A stretch of DNA of 64,000 nucleotides from positions 191,639 through 255,638 of the forward strand of contig JODI01000001.1 of the NCBI GenBank assembly GCA_000720805.1, in the 5' to 3' direction. Of this stretch, positions 17,797 to 26,473 are shown piece by piece. Each line of letters opens with the position of its first letter. Position 1 is the stretch's first letter. The notes beneath the pieces were generated by a model. The model worked only from the letters and a program-made list of their open reading frames with translations, was not told the origin of the DNA and did no database searches. A program made the translations under genes and the position numbers. Origin of the DNA: Streptomyces violaceoruber. GTDB taxonomy: Bacteria; Actinomycetota; Actinomycetes; Streptomycetales; Streptomycetaceae.

Positions 17797-19517
17797 TTGA
17801 CCCACATCTGCCCGACGAGCATGTAGAACTGCTTGCTGAACTGGTAGTTGCCGACCCGCTTCGACGTGAAGTCGATCAGCTTCGGGTTGATCAGCGGGAC
17901 GACCGGGGACTGGGCCATCAGCTCCTGGTCGATGGTGCCCCACTGCTGGTCGGCGCTCTTCTGGTCGGTCTGCGCGGTCTTCAGCGCGGTCTGCATCTTC
18001 GCGTCGATGCCCTTGTCGCAGAACCCGGCGATGTTGATGCTGGAGTCACTGCCGGGGTGGTACGAGGCGCAGGACAGCAGCACGTTGAGGAAGTCGGAGG
18101 CCGCCGGATAGTCCTGGTACCAGGACGTCAGCGCCAGCTGCACCTTGTTCTTGGTGTTCTGGATGTACGTGAACTGGATGTTCCCCGACAGCGGCTTGAG
18201 CTTCGCCTTGTAGCCGAGCTGGGTGAGCAGGCTCTGCAGGTACTGCCCGATCGATTTGTTGACGTCGTCGTCCTGGACGACGATGCCGACCTCCTGCCCC
18301 GCCGTACCGGACTGCTTCACCAGCTGCTTGGCCTTGGCCAGGTCCGCGGCCGACCAGGTCGTGCCACCGCCCTTGGTGTAGGCGCACGTGTCGACGTGGC
18401 CGGGGAAGCCCGCCGGCAGGATCGTGCACGCGGGAGAGGCAAGGTTCTTGCCGCCGTACAGCCGCACCACGGCGGACCGGTCGACGGCCCAGTTGATCGC
18501 CTGGCGGGCCAGCTTGTTGTTGAACGGGGCCATGTTGACGTTCAGCGTCGCGTACCAGAACGCGGTCAGCGGGTTCACATGCGCCTGGGAGGCGTACTTG
18601 GTGCCGATCTCGTTCAGCCGGTCGGCGGGCGGCGGATCGTACATCCAGTCCGCCTGACCGTTCTGGACGGCGGTGACCTCGGACTCCACGGTCTGCCCGA
18701 AGGCGTAGTCGATGACGTCGGGATAGCCCTGGGGCTCGGCGTCCCTCGACCACTCCTTGAAGTGCGGGTTGCGGACCAGCTTCAGCGCCCGGTTCGGGTC
18801 GTAGGAGGCGGCCATGTAGGGGCCGGTCGTCGGCAGCGGCGTGGTGCCGGCGTCCTTCGCCGGCGAGTCCTTCGGTACGACGCTGGCGTGCGGGACGGCC
18901 AGCTTGTACGGGAACTCCGAGTCCGGGGCGATGAGGTTGACGGTGACGGTGTTGGCCGTCGCGTCACCGGTTACACCTCCCTTGAGCGTGCAGGAGGCAG
19001 GCGTCTTCAGACAGGCGTCGGCGCCGACGATGCCGTTGTAGAACGTGCCTGCGGTGGGACTGGAGACCTTGAAGATGCGCTGGAAGGACGCCACCACGTC
19101 GTCGGTCGTCAGGGCCTTGCCGTTGGAGAAGGTGACGCCCTTGCGGAGCGTGAAGGTGTACGTCTTGCCGCCGTTGGTCACCTTCGGCATCGCCGCCGCG
19201 AGGTCCGGGACGACGGTGAACGACTGCTGGCCGCCGACCTTCTTGAACGAGAGCAGCCCGTCGTACATGGACTGGTACAACTGCCAGTACTGGAGCGTGT
19301 AGTTGACCTGCGGGTCGAAGCTGCCCGCGGCCGCGTGGGCGACGAGCTTCAGCGTGCCGCCCTTGTGCTGCGGCTGGAACGCGGCGGAACCGGAACCCGA
19401 CGTGGACGCGGTCGGGCCGGAGGAGGAGCCGTTGTCGGAGGACGAACAGGCGGCGGCGGTCAGGGCGAGGACAACGGTGGCGGCGGCGACCGCGCTGCGT
19501 CTTGTGGTGCGGGACAT
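17793..19517 (-). CDS. Peptide-type ABC transporter substrate-binding lipoprotein (SBP family 5)
   Basis: A 574-residue receptor with a signal peptide and lipobox LTAAACSSS (Cys near residue 24), followed by a Ser/Gly-rich tether. The family 5 extracellular-solute-binding fold is clear: GGTLKLVAHAAAGSFDPQ, FTLRKGVTFSNGKALTTDDV, and INWAVDRSAVVRLYGG. Substrates of this family include di- and oligopeptides, and sometimes nickel or sugars. The adjoining iminopeptidase-like gene favours peptides. Its stop codon overlaps the DppC start, and it lies 22 bp downstream of the hydrolase gene. Confidence 0.92.
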   Translation of the reverse strand: MSRTTRRSAVAAATVVLALTAAACSSSDNGSSSGPTASTSGSGSAAFQPQHKGGTLKLVAHAAAGSFDPQVNYTLQYWQLYQSMYDGLLSFKKVGGQQSFTVVPDLAAAMPKVTNGGKTYTFTLRKGVTFSNGKALTTDDVVASFQRIFKVSSPTAGTFYNGIVGADACLKTPASCTLKGGVTGDATANTVTVNLIAPDSEFPYKLAVPHASVVPKDSPAKDAGTTPLPTTGPYMAASYDPNRALKLVRNPHFKEWSRDAEPQGYPDVIDYAFGQTVESEVTAVQNGQADWMYDPPPADRLNEIGTKYASQAHVNPLTAFWYATLNVNMAPFNNKLARQAINWAVDRSAVVRLYGGKNLASPACTILPAGFPGHVDTCAYTKGGGTTWSAADLAKAKQLVKQSGTAGQEVGIVVQDDDVNKSIGQYLQSLLTQLGYKAKLKPLSGNIQFTYIQNTKNKVQLALTSWYQDYPAASDFLNVLLSCASYHPGSDSSINIAGFCDKGIDAKMQTALKTAQTDQKSADQQWGTIDQELMAQSPVVPLINPKLIDFTSKRVGNYQFSKQFYMLVGQMWVK

Positions 19518-19539
19518 CCGGGGAACTCCCGTCGGAGGA

Positions 19540-20436
19540 TCAGTCGGTGGAGTCGAGAAAGGAGCCCACGACCCGGAGGAAGAGCTCCTCCTCCTCGACG
19601 TGCGGCATGTGGCTGGAGTGCTCGAAGAAGTGCCAGCGCACGTCGGGGACGTGGTCGGCGAAGGGCTTGACGGTCTCGGGAGTCGCCTCGTCGTACCGTC
19701 CGGACACCAGCAGGGTCGGCGCCTCGATCAGATGCAGCCGGTCGATGACCGACCAGTCCTTCAACGTCCCGACGACATGGAACTCGTTGGGCCCGTTCAT
19801 CGTGTGGTACACGGTCGGATCGGCCTCGATGTTGTCCCAGGTGGCCTGCACCTCCGGCGGGTTGGGGACCAGACGGCACACATGGCGCTCGTTGAAGACC
19901 TGCTCGGCGGCCCGGTAGTCCGGGTGGTCCGTGGTTCCGGCCGTCTCATGGGCCAGCAGAGTGTGCTGCACCTGCGGCGGCAGCGCCTCCCGCAGCTCGT
20001 GCGCCGCCGCCAGCCACAGCTCCATGGAGGCGGGGGAGTCGGCGATGACCAGGCCGCGCAGGCCGGGCGGCCGGCGTACGGCGTGCTCGGCGGCCAGCAT
20101 GCCGCCCCAGGACTGGCCGAGGAGGTGGTAGCCGTCGGCGATGCCCAGCGTCTTGAGCAGGCAGTCCAGTTCGTCGAGGAAGAGCTGGACGGTCCAGAAG
20201 TCGGCGCCCTGGTCGGGCAGGTGGGTGGACCGTCCGGTGCCGACCTGGTCGTAGTGCACCACCGGGCGGCCCTGCCGGGCGATGCCCGCGATGCTCAGCG
20301 TGTAGTCGTGACCGGCGCCGGGCCCGCCGTGCAGGACGACCAAGGGCGTCCTGCCCGGTTCGCCCGTGATCCGGTACCAGGTGGACCAGCCGTTGAAGTC
20401 GACGGTTCCGGTGTGGTTCGGTTCGGGGATCGCCAC
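19540..20436 (-). CDS. Proline iminopeptidase / amino-acid amidase-type alpha/beta hydrolase
   Basis: A 298-residue serine hydrolase of the S33 proline iminopeptidase group. I see the oxyanion motif HGGPGAGHDY (residues 36-45) and the nucleophile elbow GQSWGG (S109). The catalytic Asp is likely in SGRYDEATPE and the His in HSSHMPH. There is no signal peptide, so it acts in the cytoplasm. It is first in the transporter operon, 22 bp before the receptor. Inference: it removes N-terminal Pro or amide groups from the imported peptide. The related L-amino-acid amidases look alike, so peptidase versus amidase is open. Confidence 0.85.
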   Translation of the reverse strand: MAIPEPNHTGTVDFNGWSTWYRITGEPGRTPLVVLHGGPGAGHDYTLSIAGIARQGRPVVHYDQVGTGRSTHLPDQGADFWTVQLFLDELDCLLKTLGIADGYHLLGQSWGGMLAAEHAVRRPPGLRGLVIADSPASMELWLAAAHELREALPPQVQHTLLAHETAGTTDHPDYRAAEQVFNERHVCRLVPNPPEVQATWDNIEADPTVYHTMNGPNEFHVVGTLKDWSVIDRLHLIEAPTLLVSGRYDEATPETVKPFADHVPDVRWHFFEHSSHMPHVEEEELFLRVVGSFLDSTD

Positions 20437-20523
20437 GGGGAAGCCTCCCAGACCGGCCGGAAATCAGCCGACCTCTGTCTGAAACGAGATGGGTGTGACG
20501 GATGGATGAGATAGTGAAGGGGT

Positions 20524-20548
20524 AAAAGGTCAGCGCACAAGACCTTTT
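20524..20548. promoter_or_regulatory. Perfect inverted repeat AAAAGGTC-N9-GACCTTTT, candidate FadR-family operator
   Basis: Two perfectly complementary 8-bp arms separated by nine bases lie 88 bp upstream of the peptidase/peptide-transporter operon and in front of the divergent GntR/FadR regulator gene. It sits where an autoregulatory operator would be expected. The A/T-rich outer edge contrasts with the surrounding GC-rich sequence. Binding by the regulator is inference. Confidence 0.5.
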
Positions 20549-20689
20549 GATCGGGGCGGGGCAAGACGTAACGGCGAGTTCACGTGGCCCCCGCGCGTTT
20601 ACAGAGGCGTCGCTTGCTGGGGAGGACTCCTGACATCCGTATCTGAGTCACCGGAACCCGAGTCACGGGAACGTGAAGCGCCGGAGCCC

Positions 20690-21550
20690 GTGTCATCGGA
20701 GCCCGTGTCTCCGGAGCCCGCCTCACTGAAGCCCGCGTCACCGGAAGCCGCGTCTCCGGAACCCGGGGACGAGTTCTCCCGCGTGCTCGACCGCGTCCTG
20801 CTCGGCGGCGCACCGACGTCCTCGCTGCGCCCGGTCCGCGTGGCCTCGGCGGTCGACGAGGTCTCCGACCGGCTGCTCACCGCGATCGCCGTCGGGGACT
20901 TCCTGCCGGGCGAACGGCTGCCGCCCGAACGCGAGCTCACCGGGCTGCTCCAGGTGAGCCGCCCCACCGTGCGCGAGGCCGTCGCCCGCCTGCAGGCCCT
21001 GGGTGTCGTCGAGACCCGGCGTGGCCGCAACGGGGGAGCCTTCGTCCGCGACAGCTGGACCGCGTCCTCCGGGGCCGCGGTCCGCCGTACGCTGCTGCCC
21101 CGGTGGGAGGAGTTCGAGCAGCTCTTCGACCTGCGGGGTCTGGTGGAAGGCATGGTGGCCGCGACGGCCGCCCGGCGCCGCAAGCCCGAGGACCTGGAGC
21201 CGATGCGCGAGGCACTGGCCGCCCACCTCTCCGCGAGCAGCCCCCGCGAGGAACAGGCCGCCGACAGCGCGTTCCACCGGAGCATCTGCGCGGCCACCCA
21301 CAACCCGCAGATCGCCCTGCTCAGCCGGGACCTGCTGACCCGGATCAGCCTCGGCTTCCCGGTCGAGCCCTGGGGCCGGGGCGAGCGGACCCACTTCCAC
21401 CGGGCCGGTGAGGGGCACACGGCCCTGTACGAGGCCATCGCGGCGGGCGAGCCGGAGCGCGCGGAGGAGATCGCCCGGGAGCACTTCATGATCAGCGCCG
21501 GGATGATCCGGGACGTACTGGCCCGCGTCCGGGCCGCGGAGTCACCCTGA
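20690..21550 (+). CDS. GntR/FadR-family transcriptional regulator
   Basis: A winged helix-turn-helix domain (about residues 53-120: DRLLTAIAVGDFLPGERLPP, then ELTGLLQVSRPTVREAVARL) is followed by the all-helical FadR-type C-terminal domain (FCD), with metal or ligand residues in FHRSICAATHNPQ and ARDHF-like EIAREHFMIS. The N-terminus is a Ser/Pro/Glu repeat coded by a short tandem DNA repeat. GTG 20690 has a weak ribosome site. The only strong one nearby, GGGGAGGA at 20619-20626, is followed in frame by CTG 20630, which would add 20 more S/P/E-rich residues. It is divergent from the peptide-uptake operon and probably represses it until a metabolite binds. Confidence 0.88.
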   Translation: MSSEPVSPEPASLKPASPEAASPEPGDEFSRVLDRVLLGGAPTSSLRPVRVASAVDEVSDRLLTAIAVGDFLPGERLPPERELTGLLQVSRPTVREAVARLQALGVVETRRGRNGGAFVRDSWTASSGAAVRRTLLPRWEEFEQLFDLRGLVEGMVAATAARRRKPEDLEPMREALAAHLSASSPREEQAADSAFHRSICAATHNPQIALLSRDLLTRISLGFPVEPWGRGERTHFHRAGEGHTALYEAIAAGEPERAEEIAREHFMISAGMIRDVLARVRAAESP

Positions 21551-21687
21551 CCACATCACCCGCTCGCGGTCCCGCCGGCCGACGAGTGCGCCGGCCGGCG
21601 GGGTACGGCGGCAGGGAGTACCGGTTGCGCCACAACGGGCTCGTACCGTCCCGGTTCGCCCATGCGCTGGGAGTGACGCGGTGTGCC

Positions 21688-22830
21688 TCAGCCTCGGGCG
21701 GGTTCCGCGGCCTCGGTCCGGCGGAACGCCCAGTCCGTCCGCGGCTCCACCACGAACCGGAAGACCCGCCGTACGGGCGGGGTGCACAGCACGGTCACGA
21801 CCGTGGCGGCCACGACGGTGACGGTGATCTCGCCGAGCGGCCCATGGACCCAGGCGGGCCCGTACCAGCCAAAGAACTTGGCGCCCTGGGCCACGAATCC
21901 GTGCAGCAGATAGCCGTAGAGCGTGCCCGCGCCCAGCGCCGTGAACCAGGTGCGCCGGCCGGGCACCCAGGAGAGGAAGCAGGCGACCAGCAGCAGGGAA
22001 CACCCGAAGAGCGCCAGCGTCATCACGGGACCGGCCCAGGCGGGTGCGCCCAGTTCCACGGCACTGTCGTCGTGGAAGAACCAGGCACCGGCCATCCGCG
22101 GTACCGCCCAGTACGCCACGGCGAGCGCGCCGGCGAACACCGGCACCGCCAGCAGGCGTACCCGCCGGCGACGCACCAGCCGGAAGTGCTCCGGCTTCAG
22201 GCACAGGCCCAGCACGAAGTACGGCAGGAACTGCAGGGTGCGCTGCAGGGCGAGATCGTCGCCGATCGGCGCCACGGTGGCCAGCGCGGCGATGGCGAGA
22301 GCCACGGGGAGCGGCCACCGCAGGGTCCGCCACAGCGGGGTGGTCAGCCGCCAGATGAACAACGCCGCCAGGAACCAGGTCAGATACAGCGGGTCCAGCA
22401 GACTGATCGGACGGTCGGGGGCGCTGTCGGTCCATCGGGTGTAGAGGGTGTACGCCGTCTCGAACACCACGTACGGCACGACCAGTTGGGTCACCAGCCG
22501 CCTGATCCGGTCCGGGCTGCCGTCCCAACTCCGTGAGAAGTAGCCGGAGATGATGATGAACGCCGGCATATGGAAGGCGTAGACGAACATGTAGAGCGCG
22601 CTGGCCGCCCTGCTGCCGTCCCGCAACGGCTCCCACGCGTGTCCCGCCGCGACCAGCACGATGGTGAGGTACTTGGCGTTGTCGAAGAACGCGTCGCGCT
22701 GCTTCGCCGGCCCGGCGGCGGCCCGGGTCGGCGAAGGCGTCGCTCTCGACTCCGACGGCGGCCTTTCGGGAGGCGGAGCGACGGTGCTGGTGTCACCGGC
22801 AGTGACGGTGGTGGTGTCGCGGTGAGGCAT
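21688..22830 (-). CDS. Acyltransferase 3 family membrane protein (O-acetylase-like)
   Basis: A 380-residue integral membrane protein with about ten helices after a 45-residue Pro/Thr-rich cytoplasmic tail. It matches the acyltransferase 3 / fucose-4-O-acetylase group: FFDNAKYLTIVLVAAGHAWE holds the conserved early His, and FHMPAFIIISGYF is diagnostic. Such enzymes move acetyl groups across the membrane onto surface sugars. Next to a CelD-like acyltransferase, a glycan synthase and an LCP protein, it fits O-modification of an exported polysaccharide or wall polymer. Confidence 0.85.
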   Translation of the reverse strand: MPHRDTTTVTAGDTSTVAPPPERPPSESRATPSPTRAAAGPAKQRDAFFDNAKYLTIVLVAAGHAWEPLRDGSRAASALYMFVYAFHMPAFIIISGYFSRSWDGSPDRIRRLVTQLVVPYVVFETAYTLYTRWTDSAPDRPISLLDPLYLTWFLAALFIWRLTTPLWRTLRWPLPVALAIAALATVAPIGDDLALQRTLQFLPYFVLGLCLKPEHFRLVRRRRVRLLAVPVFAGALAVAYWAVPRMAGAWFFHDDSAVELGAPAWAGPVMTLALFGCSLLLVACFLSWVPGRRTWFTALGAGTLYGYLLHGFVAQGAKFFGWYGPAWVHGPLGEITVTVVAATVVTVLCTPPVRRVFRFVVEPRTDWAFRRTEAAEPARG

Positions 22831-22913
22831 CCGGAGCGCTTGACCGACTTGGGATGCCGTAAACCTCCGCGGGGCACGTTGTGGCGCACCTCATAGGAGG
22901 ATCGCGTGATCGC

Positions 22914-24047
22914 TCAGCGGGCCGGGGACCGAGTCCGGTCCGGGCCGGACCGGGCCGAGGAACGCAGCGTCCCGACCGTCTTCAGCAGCCGGTCGGCCGG
23001 GTCGCGCAGGGTCGGATGCGCCAGGACCGTGTTCCGCAGCCCGCGCACCGGCCTGCGCCACAGCTTGTGCGCCGCCGCCACCGGGTGGGGCCGGACCGCG
23101 AACCCCTCGCCGACCCGCAGTTCGCGGGTCTTGAGCCAGTCCTTCCACTCCTTGTCGCCGCGTCCCAGGTCCATCAGCCGTACGCCCTCCCGGGCCGCCG
23201 CCTCGGCCATCCGCAGATGCATGATCAACCCGGGGGAGTAATAGCTGAGCTCGGGGTCGTACGCGGTGAACCAGGCCGCGAACACCGTGCGTGACGTCGG
23301 CCCGAAGTGGGCGGCCACCGGCCGGTCCCCGGCGTACAGCACCGACAGCACGCCGAAGAAGTGCTCCTCGCGGACGTGGAAGAGATGGTTCACCAGGTCG
23401 ACGATCCAGGGCCGCGCGAACCGGTCCATCCGTCCGGTCCTGCGGTACTGCGCGGACTTCCACCGCATCAGCGTGCGCAGCACCGCCGGGTCCCGCTCGT
23501 CGTAGACGAACCGCATCTCACCCAGGTCACGCCCCAGGCGGCGCTCCTTCTTCAGGGTCGTCTTCGCCAGCCCCGGATACGTGCCGCGCAGCCACTTCGC
23601 GTAGTCGTCGCCGCCGGGCTCCAGGTCGATCACCGGAGAGGCGAAGGTTCCGGTGACATGCCTGCCGAACGGCTTCTGCTCCTCGACGAGATGGTCGAAC
23701 TCGAAGATGGACAGCCCACAGGCCCGCAGCAGTTCGTCGGAGTCCCAGGTGACCCCGGGTCTGTGGACGAGGGCCTGGCAGTCGGACAGGCCGAGACCGA
23801 TGGCCCGGCCGACGCCCAGGGCGTTGCGTTCGAACGGGAAGAACCCCACGGGCTCCCCGCCCTCGCGCAGGATCGCCACCCGCGCCCCGCCGCGGTGTCT
23901 GCCGACCCCCATGGCGAACTCCGGTGCCAGGAAGGGGTTGGCGTACACGGGTGATTCGTCCATCGCCCGATGCCAGGCCTCGCGCAGCGAGGCGTCCAGT
24001 TCGCCGGTTCTGTGAACCGTCATGTCCAGTCTGCTCGTGGTGCGCAT
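22914..24047 (-). CDS. CelD/BcsL-like GNAT acyltransferase
   Basis: A 377-residue cytoplasmic protein with the GNAT_6 / CelD-type fold, related to FemAB-like acyltransferases. Supporting stretches are WHRAMDESPVYANPFLAPEF near the start, LAKTTLKKERRLGRDLG mid-protein and SYYSPGLIMHLRMAEAAARE, which resembles the acyl-CoA site. The end is Arg-rich. CelD-like proteins sit in exopolysaccharide loci and are thought to acylate precursors or polymer. It is divergent from the glycosyltransferase fusion gene across a 314-bp gap. Substrate unknown. Confidence 0.8.
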   Translation of the reverse strand: MRTTSRLDMTVHRTGELDASLREAWHRAMDESPVYANPFLAPEFAMGVGRHRGGARVAILREGGEPVGFFPFERNALGVGRAIGLGLSDCQALVHRPGVTWDSDELLRACGLSIFEFDHLVEEQKPFGRHVTGTFASPVIDLEPGGDDYAKWLRGTYPGLAKTTLKKERRLGRDLGEMRFVYDERDPAVLRTLMRWKSAQYRRTGRMDRFARPWIVDLVNHLFHVREEHFFGVLSVLYAGDRPVAAHFGPTSRTVFAAWFTAYDPELSYYSPGLIMHLRMAEAAAREGVRLMDLGRGDKEWKDWLKTRELRVGEGFAVRPHPVAAAHKLWRRPVRGLRNTVLAHPTLRDPADRLLKTVGTLRSSARSGPDRTRSPAR

Positions 24048-24069
24048 GCGCGACCGCTCCCCCCCGGAA

Positions 24070-24086
24070 TGCCGAAATGTTCGGCA
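24070..24086. promoter_or_regulatory. Palindrome TGCCGAA-N3-TTCGGCA in the divergent polysaccharide promoter region
   Basis: A perfect 7-bp inverted repeat with a 3-bp centre lies 23 bp upstream of the GNAT gene start, inside the 314-bp gap (24048-24361) that separates it from the divergent NodB-GT2 gene. It is a plausible operator. The rest of the gap holds no convincing gene: a 50-codon frame from ATG 24213 ends in the GTGA overlap with the NodB-GT2 start, but it lacks a ribosome site. Confidence 0.4.
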
Positions 24087-24361
24087 AGGATCAAACGTCG
24101 CGAAACAGCACGCACGCTGTCAAGGTGTCTGCGGCAACGGGTGATCCTCGTCTGCTGTGAGCCTCACCGATCACGCCACGAGAGGGCAGGACCGCGTCTA
24201 GACTCGCGCCCCATGCGTCACACAAGCCCCATCCGGCAGTGGAAGAAGCCGTCCTCCCTCCTCACGCGCTCCGGCGCCGGCGGCGGGAGAAGAAACGCGC
24301 CTCTGCCGTATGCCGGCGGGGCTGTTCCCGGGGCATCTCCCGGGCCGGCGGGTGATGTTCC

Positions 24362-26443
24362 GTGAGGGGCCGCCACAAGCACTCCCGCGACCCGCGCGCG
24401 CACTGGCTGTTGCTGATCCTCGTTCTCCCGGCGATGTTCGCGGCCCTGCTGTTCGAAGGCTGGAGCAACCACGAGGTCGACGCCGCGAAGACGCGCTCCC
24501 CCTGCACCTCACCCGCCCCGGACGCGGTGGCCGGCGGAAACGGCCCGGTGATCGGCATCAACCGCAACGGGATCCAGACCGCCGCCATGCCCGCCCGCAC
24601 CGTCGCGCTCACCTTCGACGGCGGCCCGGACCCGGTGTGGACCCCGCGCCTGCTCGACCTGCTGCGCAGCCGCCGCGCGCACGCCACCTTCTTCCTCTAC
24701 GGCGCCCAGGCCGCCCGCCACCCCGACCTGGTCCGGCGAATCCGCGCCGAGGGCCACGAGATCGGCTCGAACACGTACACCGGTGCCGTCCTCGGCGAGG
24801 CCTCGCCCGCTCGCTTCACCGCCGAACTCGACCTGACCCAGGCTGCGTTGGCGGGCACCGTGAACCTGCACACCACCCTGCTGCGGATGCCGCGCACCAC
24901 CTCGCCGGACACGCTGTGCGGCCGTCAGTGGCAGGCGGCACGACAGGCCACCGCCCGCGGCTATGTCCTGGTCACCGCCGACAAGGCCGCCCGCAAACCG
25001 GCGCAGGGACTGGTCCGGCAGTTCAGCCAGACCGAGACCGCCTACCAGGAGACCCGCAAGCTCCTCGGCGACCGCGGCGTCGACCGCTTCACCACCGTGT
25101 CCGACGGGCTCGGCCTCACCCCGTACACACCGGTGCGGGCCGTCGCCCGCTGGCAGGGCACCGCCCTGATCTGGGGCACCGCTCTCGGTCGCGGTTTCTC
25201 GCACGCCATGACCTGGGTCCTCGGGATCGCCGGTGGCCTCGGCGTCCTGCGCCTGGCCGGGCTCGCCTTCTTCGCCCGCGCCCATGTCCGACGGCTGGAA
25301 CGCTTCCGGCCCGGCGCGCCCTGGATGCGGGAGGTGACGGAACCGGTGACGGTGCTCGTCCCGGCGTACAACGAGGAGGCAGGCATCGCCTCCACGGTGT
25401 ACTCGCTCCTGGAGTCCACCCACCGCGACCTGCAGATCATCGTGATCGACGACGGCTCCACGGACCGTACGGCCGAGATCGCCGCCGCGATCGACGACCC
25501 GCGCGTGGAGGTGATCCGCCAGCCCAACGCGGGCAAGGCCGCCGCCCTCAACACCGGTCTGGCACAGGCCCGGCACGCCATCATCGTCATGGTCGACGCC
25601 GACACCGTCTTCGAACCGGACGCCGTGCACCGGCTGATCCAGCCGCTGGCGCATCCGGCCGTCGGCGCGGTCAGCGGCAACACCAAGGTCGGCAACCGGC
25701 GCGGTCTGCTCGCCAAGTGGCAGCACCTGGAGTACTGCTTCGGCTTCAACCTCGACCGGCGGATGTTCGAGGTCCTGGAGTGCATGACGACCGTCCCCGG
25801 TGCCATCGGCGCCTTCCGCCGGGACGCGCTGCTCGGCGTCGGCGGGGTCAGCGACGACACCCTCGCCGAGGACACCGACCTCACGATGGCCCTGTGGCGG
25901 GCCGGCTGGCGGGTGCTCTACGAGGAGTCCGCCATCGCCTGGACCGAAGTGCCCACCTCGCTGCGGCAGTTGTGGCGACAGCGCTATCGCTGGTGCTACG
26001 GCACCATCCAGGCCATGGGCAAACACCGCGGCGCCGTCCTGGGCGTCGGCACGGCCGGACGCTTCGGCCGCCGCGGACTGACCTACCTCGCGCTCTTCCA
26101 GGTCGTCCTCCCGCTGCTGGCGCCGGTCATCGACGTCTACGCCCTGTACGGCGTGCTGTTCCTCGACCCGCTGCAGTCGGCCGGCGTCTGGTTCGCCTTC
26201 CTCGCCGTCCAACTGGTCAGCGCCGGGTACGCGTTGCGGCTGGACGGGGAGCGACGCCGGGCCCTGTGGTCGATGCCGCTGCAGATCTTCGTCTACCGGC
26301 AGCTGATGTACCTGGTCGTCATCCAGTCCGTGGTCGCCCTGCTGCTGGGCAGCCGACTGAGGTGGCAGCGCATGAAGCGCTCCGGCACCGCGGCTGAACA
26401 GATCGGCGGTCCCGCCCCGTACAAGAGCGTGCCGACGAGATGA
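24362..26443 (+). CDS. Membrane NodB-like (degenerate) + GT2 polysaccharide synthase fusion, MatB-like architecture
   Basis: A 693-residue bifunctional-type protein. A membrane helix (about residues 14-32) leads to an extracellular NodB-fold domain (about 75-255), then another helix and a cytoplasmic GT2 domain (about 325-560) with C-terminal helices. The GT2 part is intact: VIDDGSTD, D412/D414 in VDADT, AEDTDL at 502-507 and QRYRW at 540-544, as in processive synthases such as PgaC. The NodB part has lost its catalytic motifs: TFDGGPD instead of TFDDGPD (84-90), GSNTYTG instead of the metal-binding HTxTH (135-141), and LRMPRTT instead of LRPPYS (174-180). So it should polymerise a sugar, perhaps GlcNAc, without deacetylating it. 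Architecture is like Streptomyces MatB, which makes a PNAG-type adhesive polymer; orthology is not shown. Confidence 0.87.
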   Translation: MRGRHKHSRDPRAHWLLLILVLPAMFAALLFEGWSNHEVDAAKTRSPCTSPAPDAVAGGNGPVIGINRNGIQTAAMPARTVALTFDGGPDPVWTPRLLDLLRSRRAHATFFLYGAQAARHPDLVRRIRAEGHEIGSNTYTGAVLGEASPARFTAELDLTQAALAGTVNLHTTLLRMPRTTSPDTLCGRQWQAARQATARGYVLVTADKAARKPAQGLVRQFSQTETAYQETRKLLGDRGVDRFTTVSDGLGLTPYTPVRAVARWQGTALIWGTALGRGFSHAMTWVLGIAGGLGVLRLAGLAFFARAHVRRLERFRPGAPWMREVTEPVTVLVPAYNEEAGIASTVYSLLESTHRDLQIIVIDDGSTDRTAEIAAAIDDPRVEVIRQPNAGKAAALNTGLAQARHAIIVMVDADTVFEPDAVHRLIQPLAHPAVGAVSGNTKVGNRRGLLAKWQHLEYCFGFNLDRRMFEVLECMTTVPGAIGAFRRDALLGVGGVSDDTLAEDTDLTMALWRAGWRVLYEESAIAWTEVPTSLRQLWRQRYRWCYGTIQAMGKHRGAVLGVGTAGRFGRRGLTYLALFQVVLPLLAPVIDVYALYGVLFLDPLQSAGVWFAFLAVQLVSAGYALRLDGERRRALWSMPLQIFVYRQLMYLVVIQSVVALLLGSRLRWQRMKRSGTAAEQIGGPAPYKSVPTR

Positions 26444-26473
26444 TCCCGACGCTCCGAGGGGCTGAAAAGGCCG

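Noticed and set aside
13405..17826. Very long open frame (about 1470 codons) on the plus strand
   Set aside because: It is the antisense shadow of the peptide transporter operon; composition is Gly/Arg/Gln-rich with no domain. High GC keeps shadow frames open.
24213..24365. 50-codon ORF overlapping the NodB-GT2 start
   Set aside because: Overlap is attractive, but no ribosome site and Arg/Gly-rich composition; cannot be supported.
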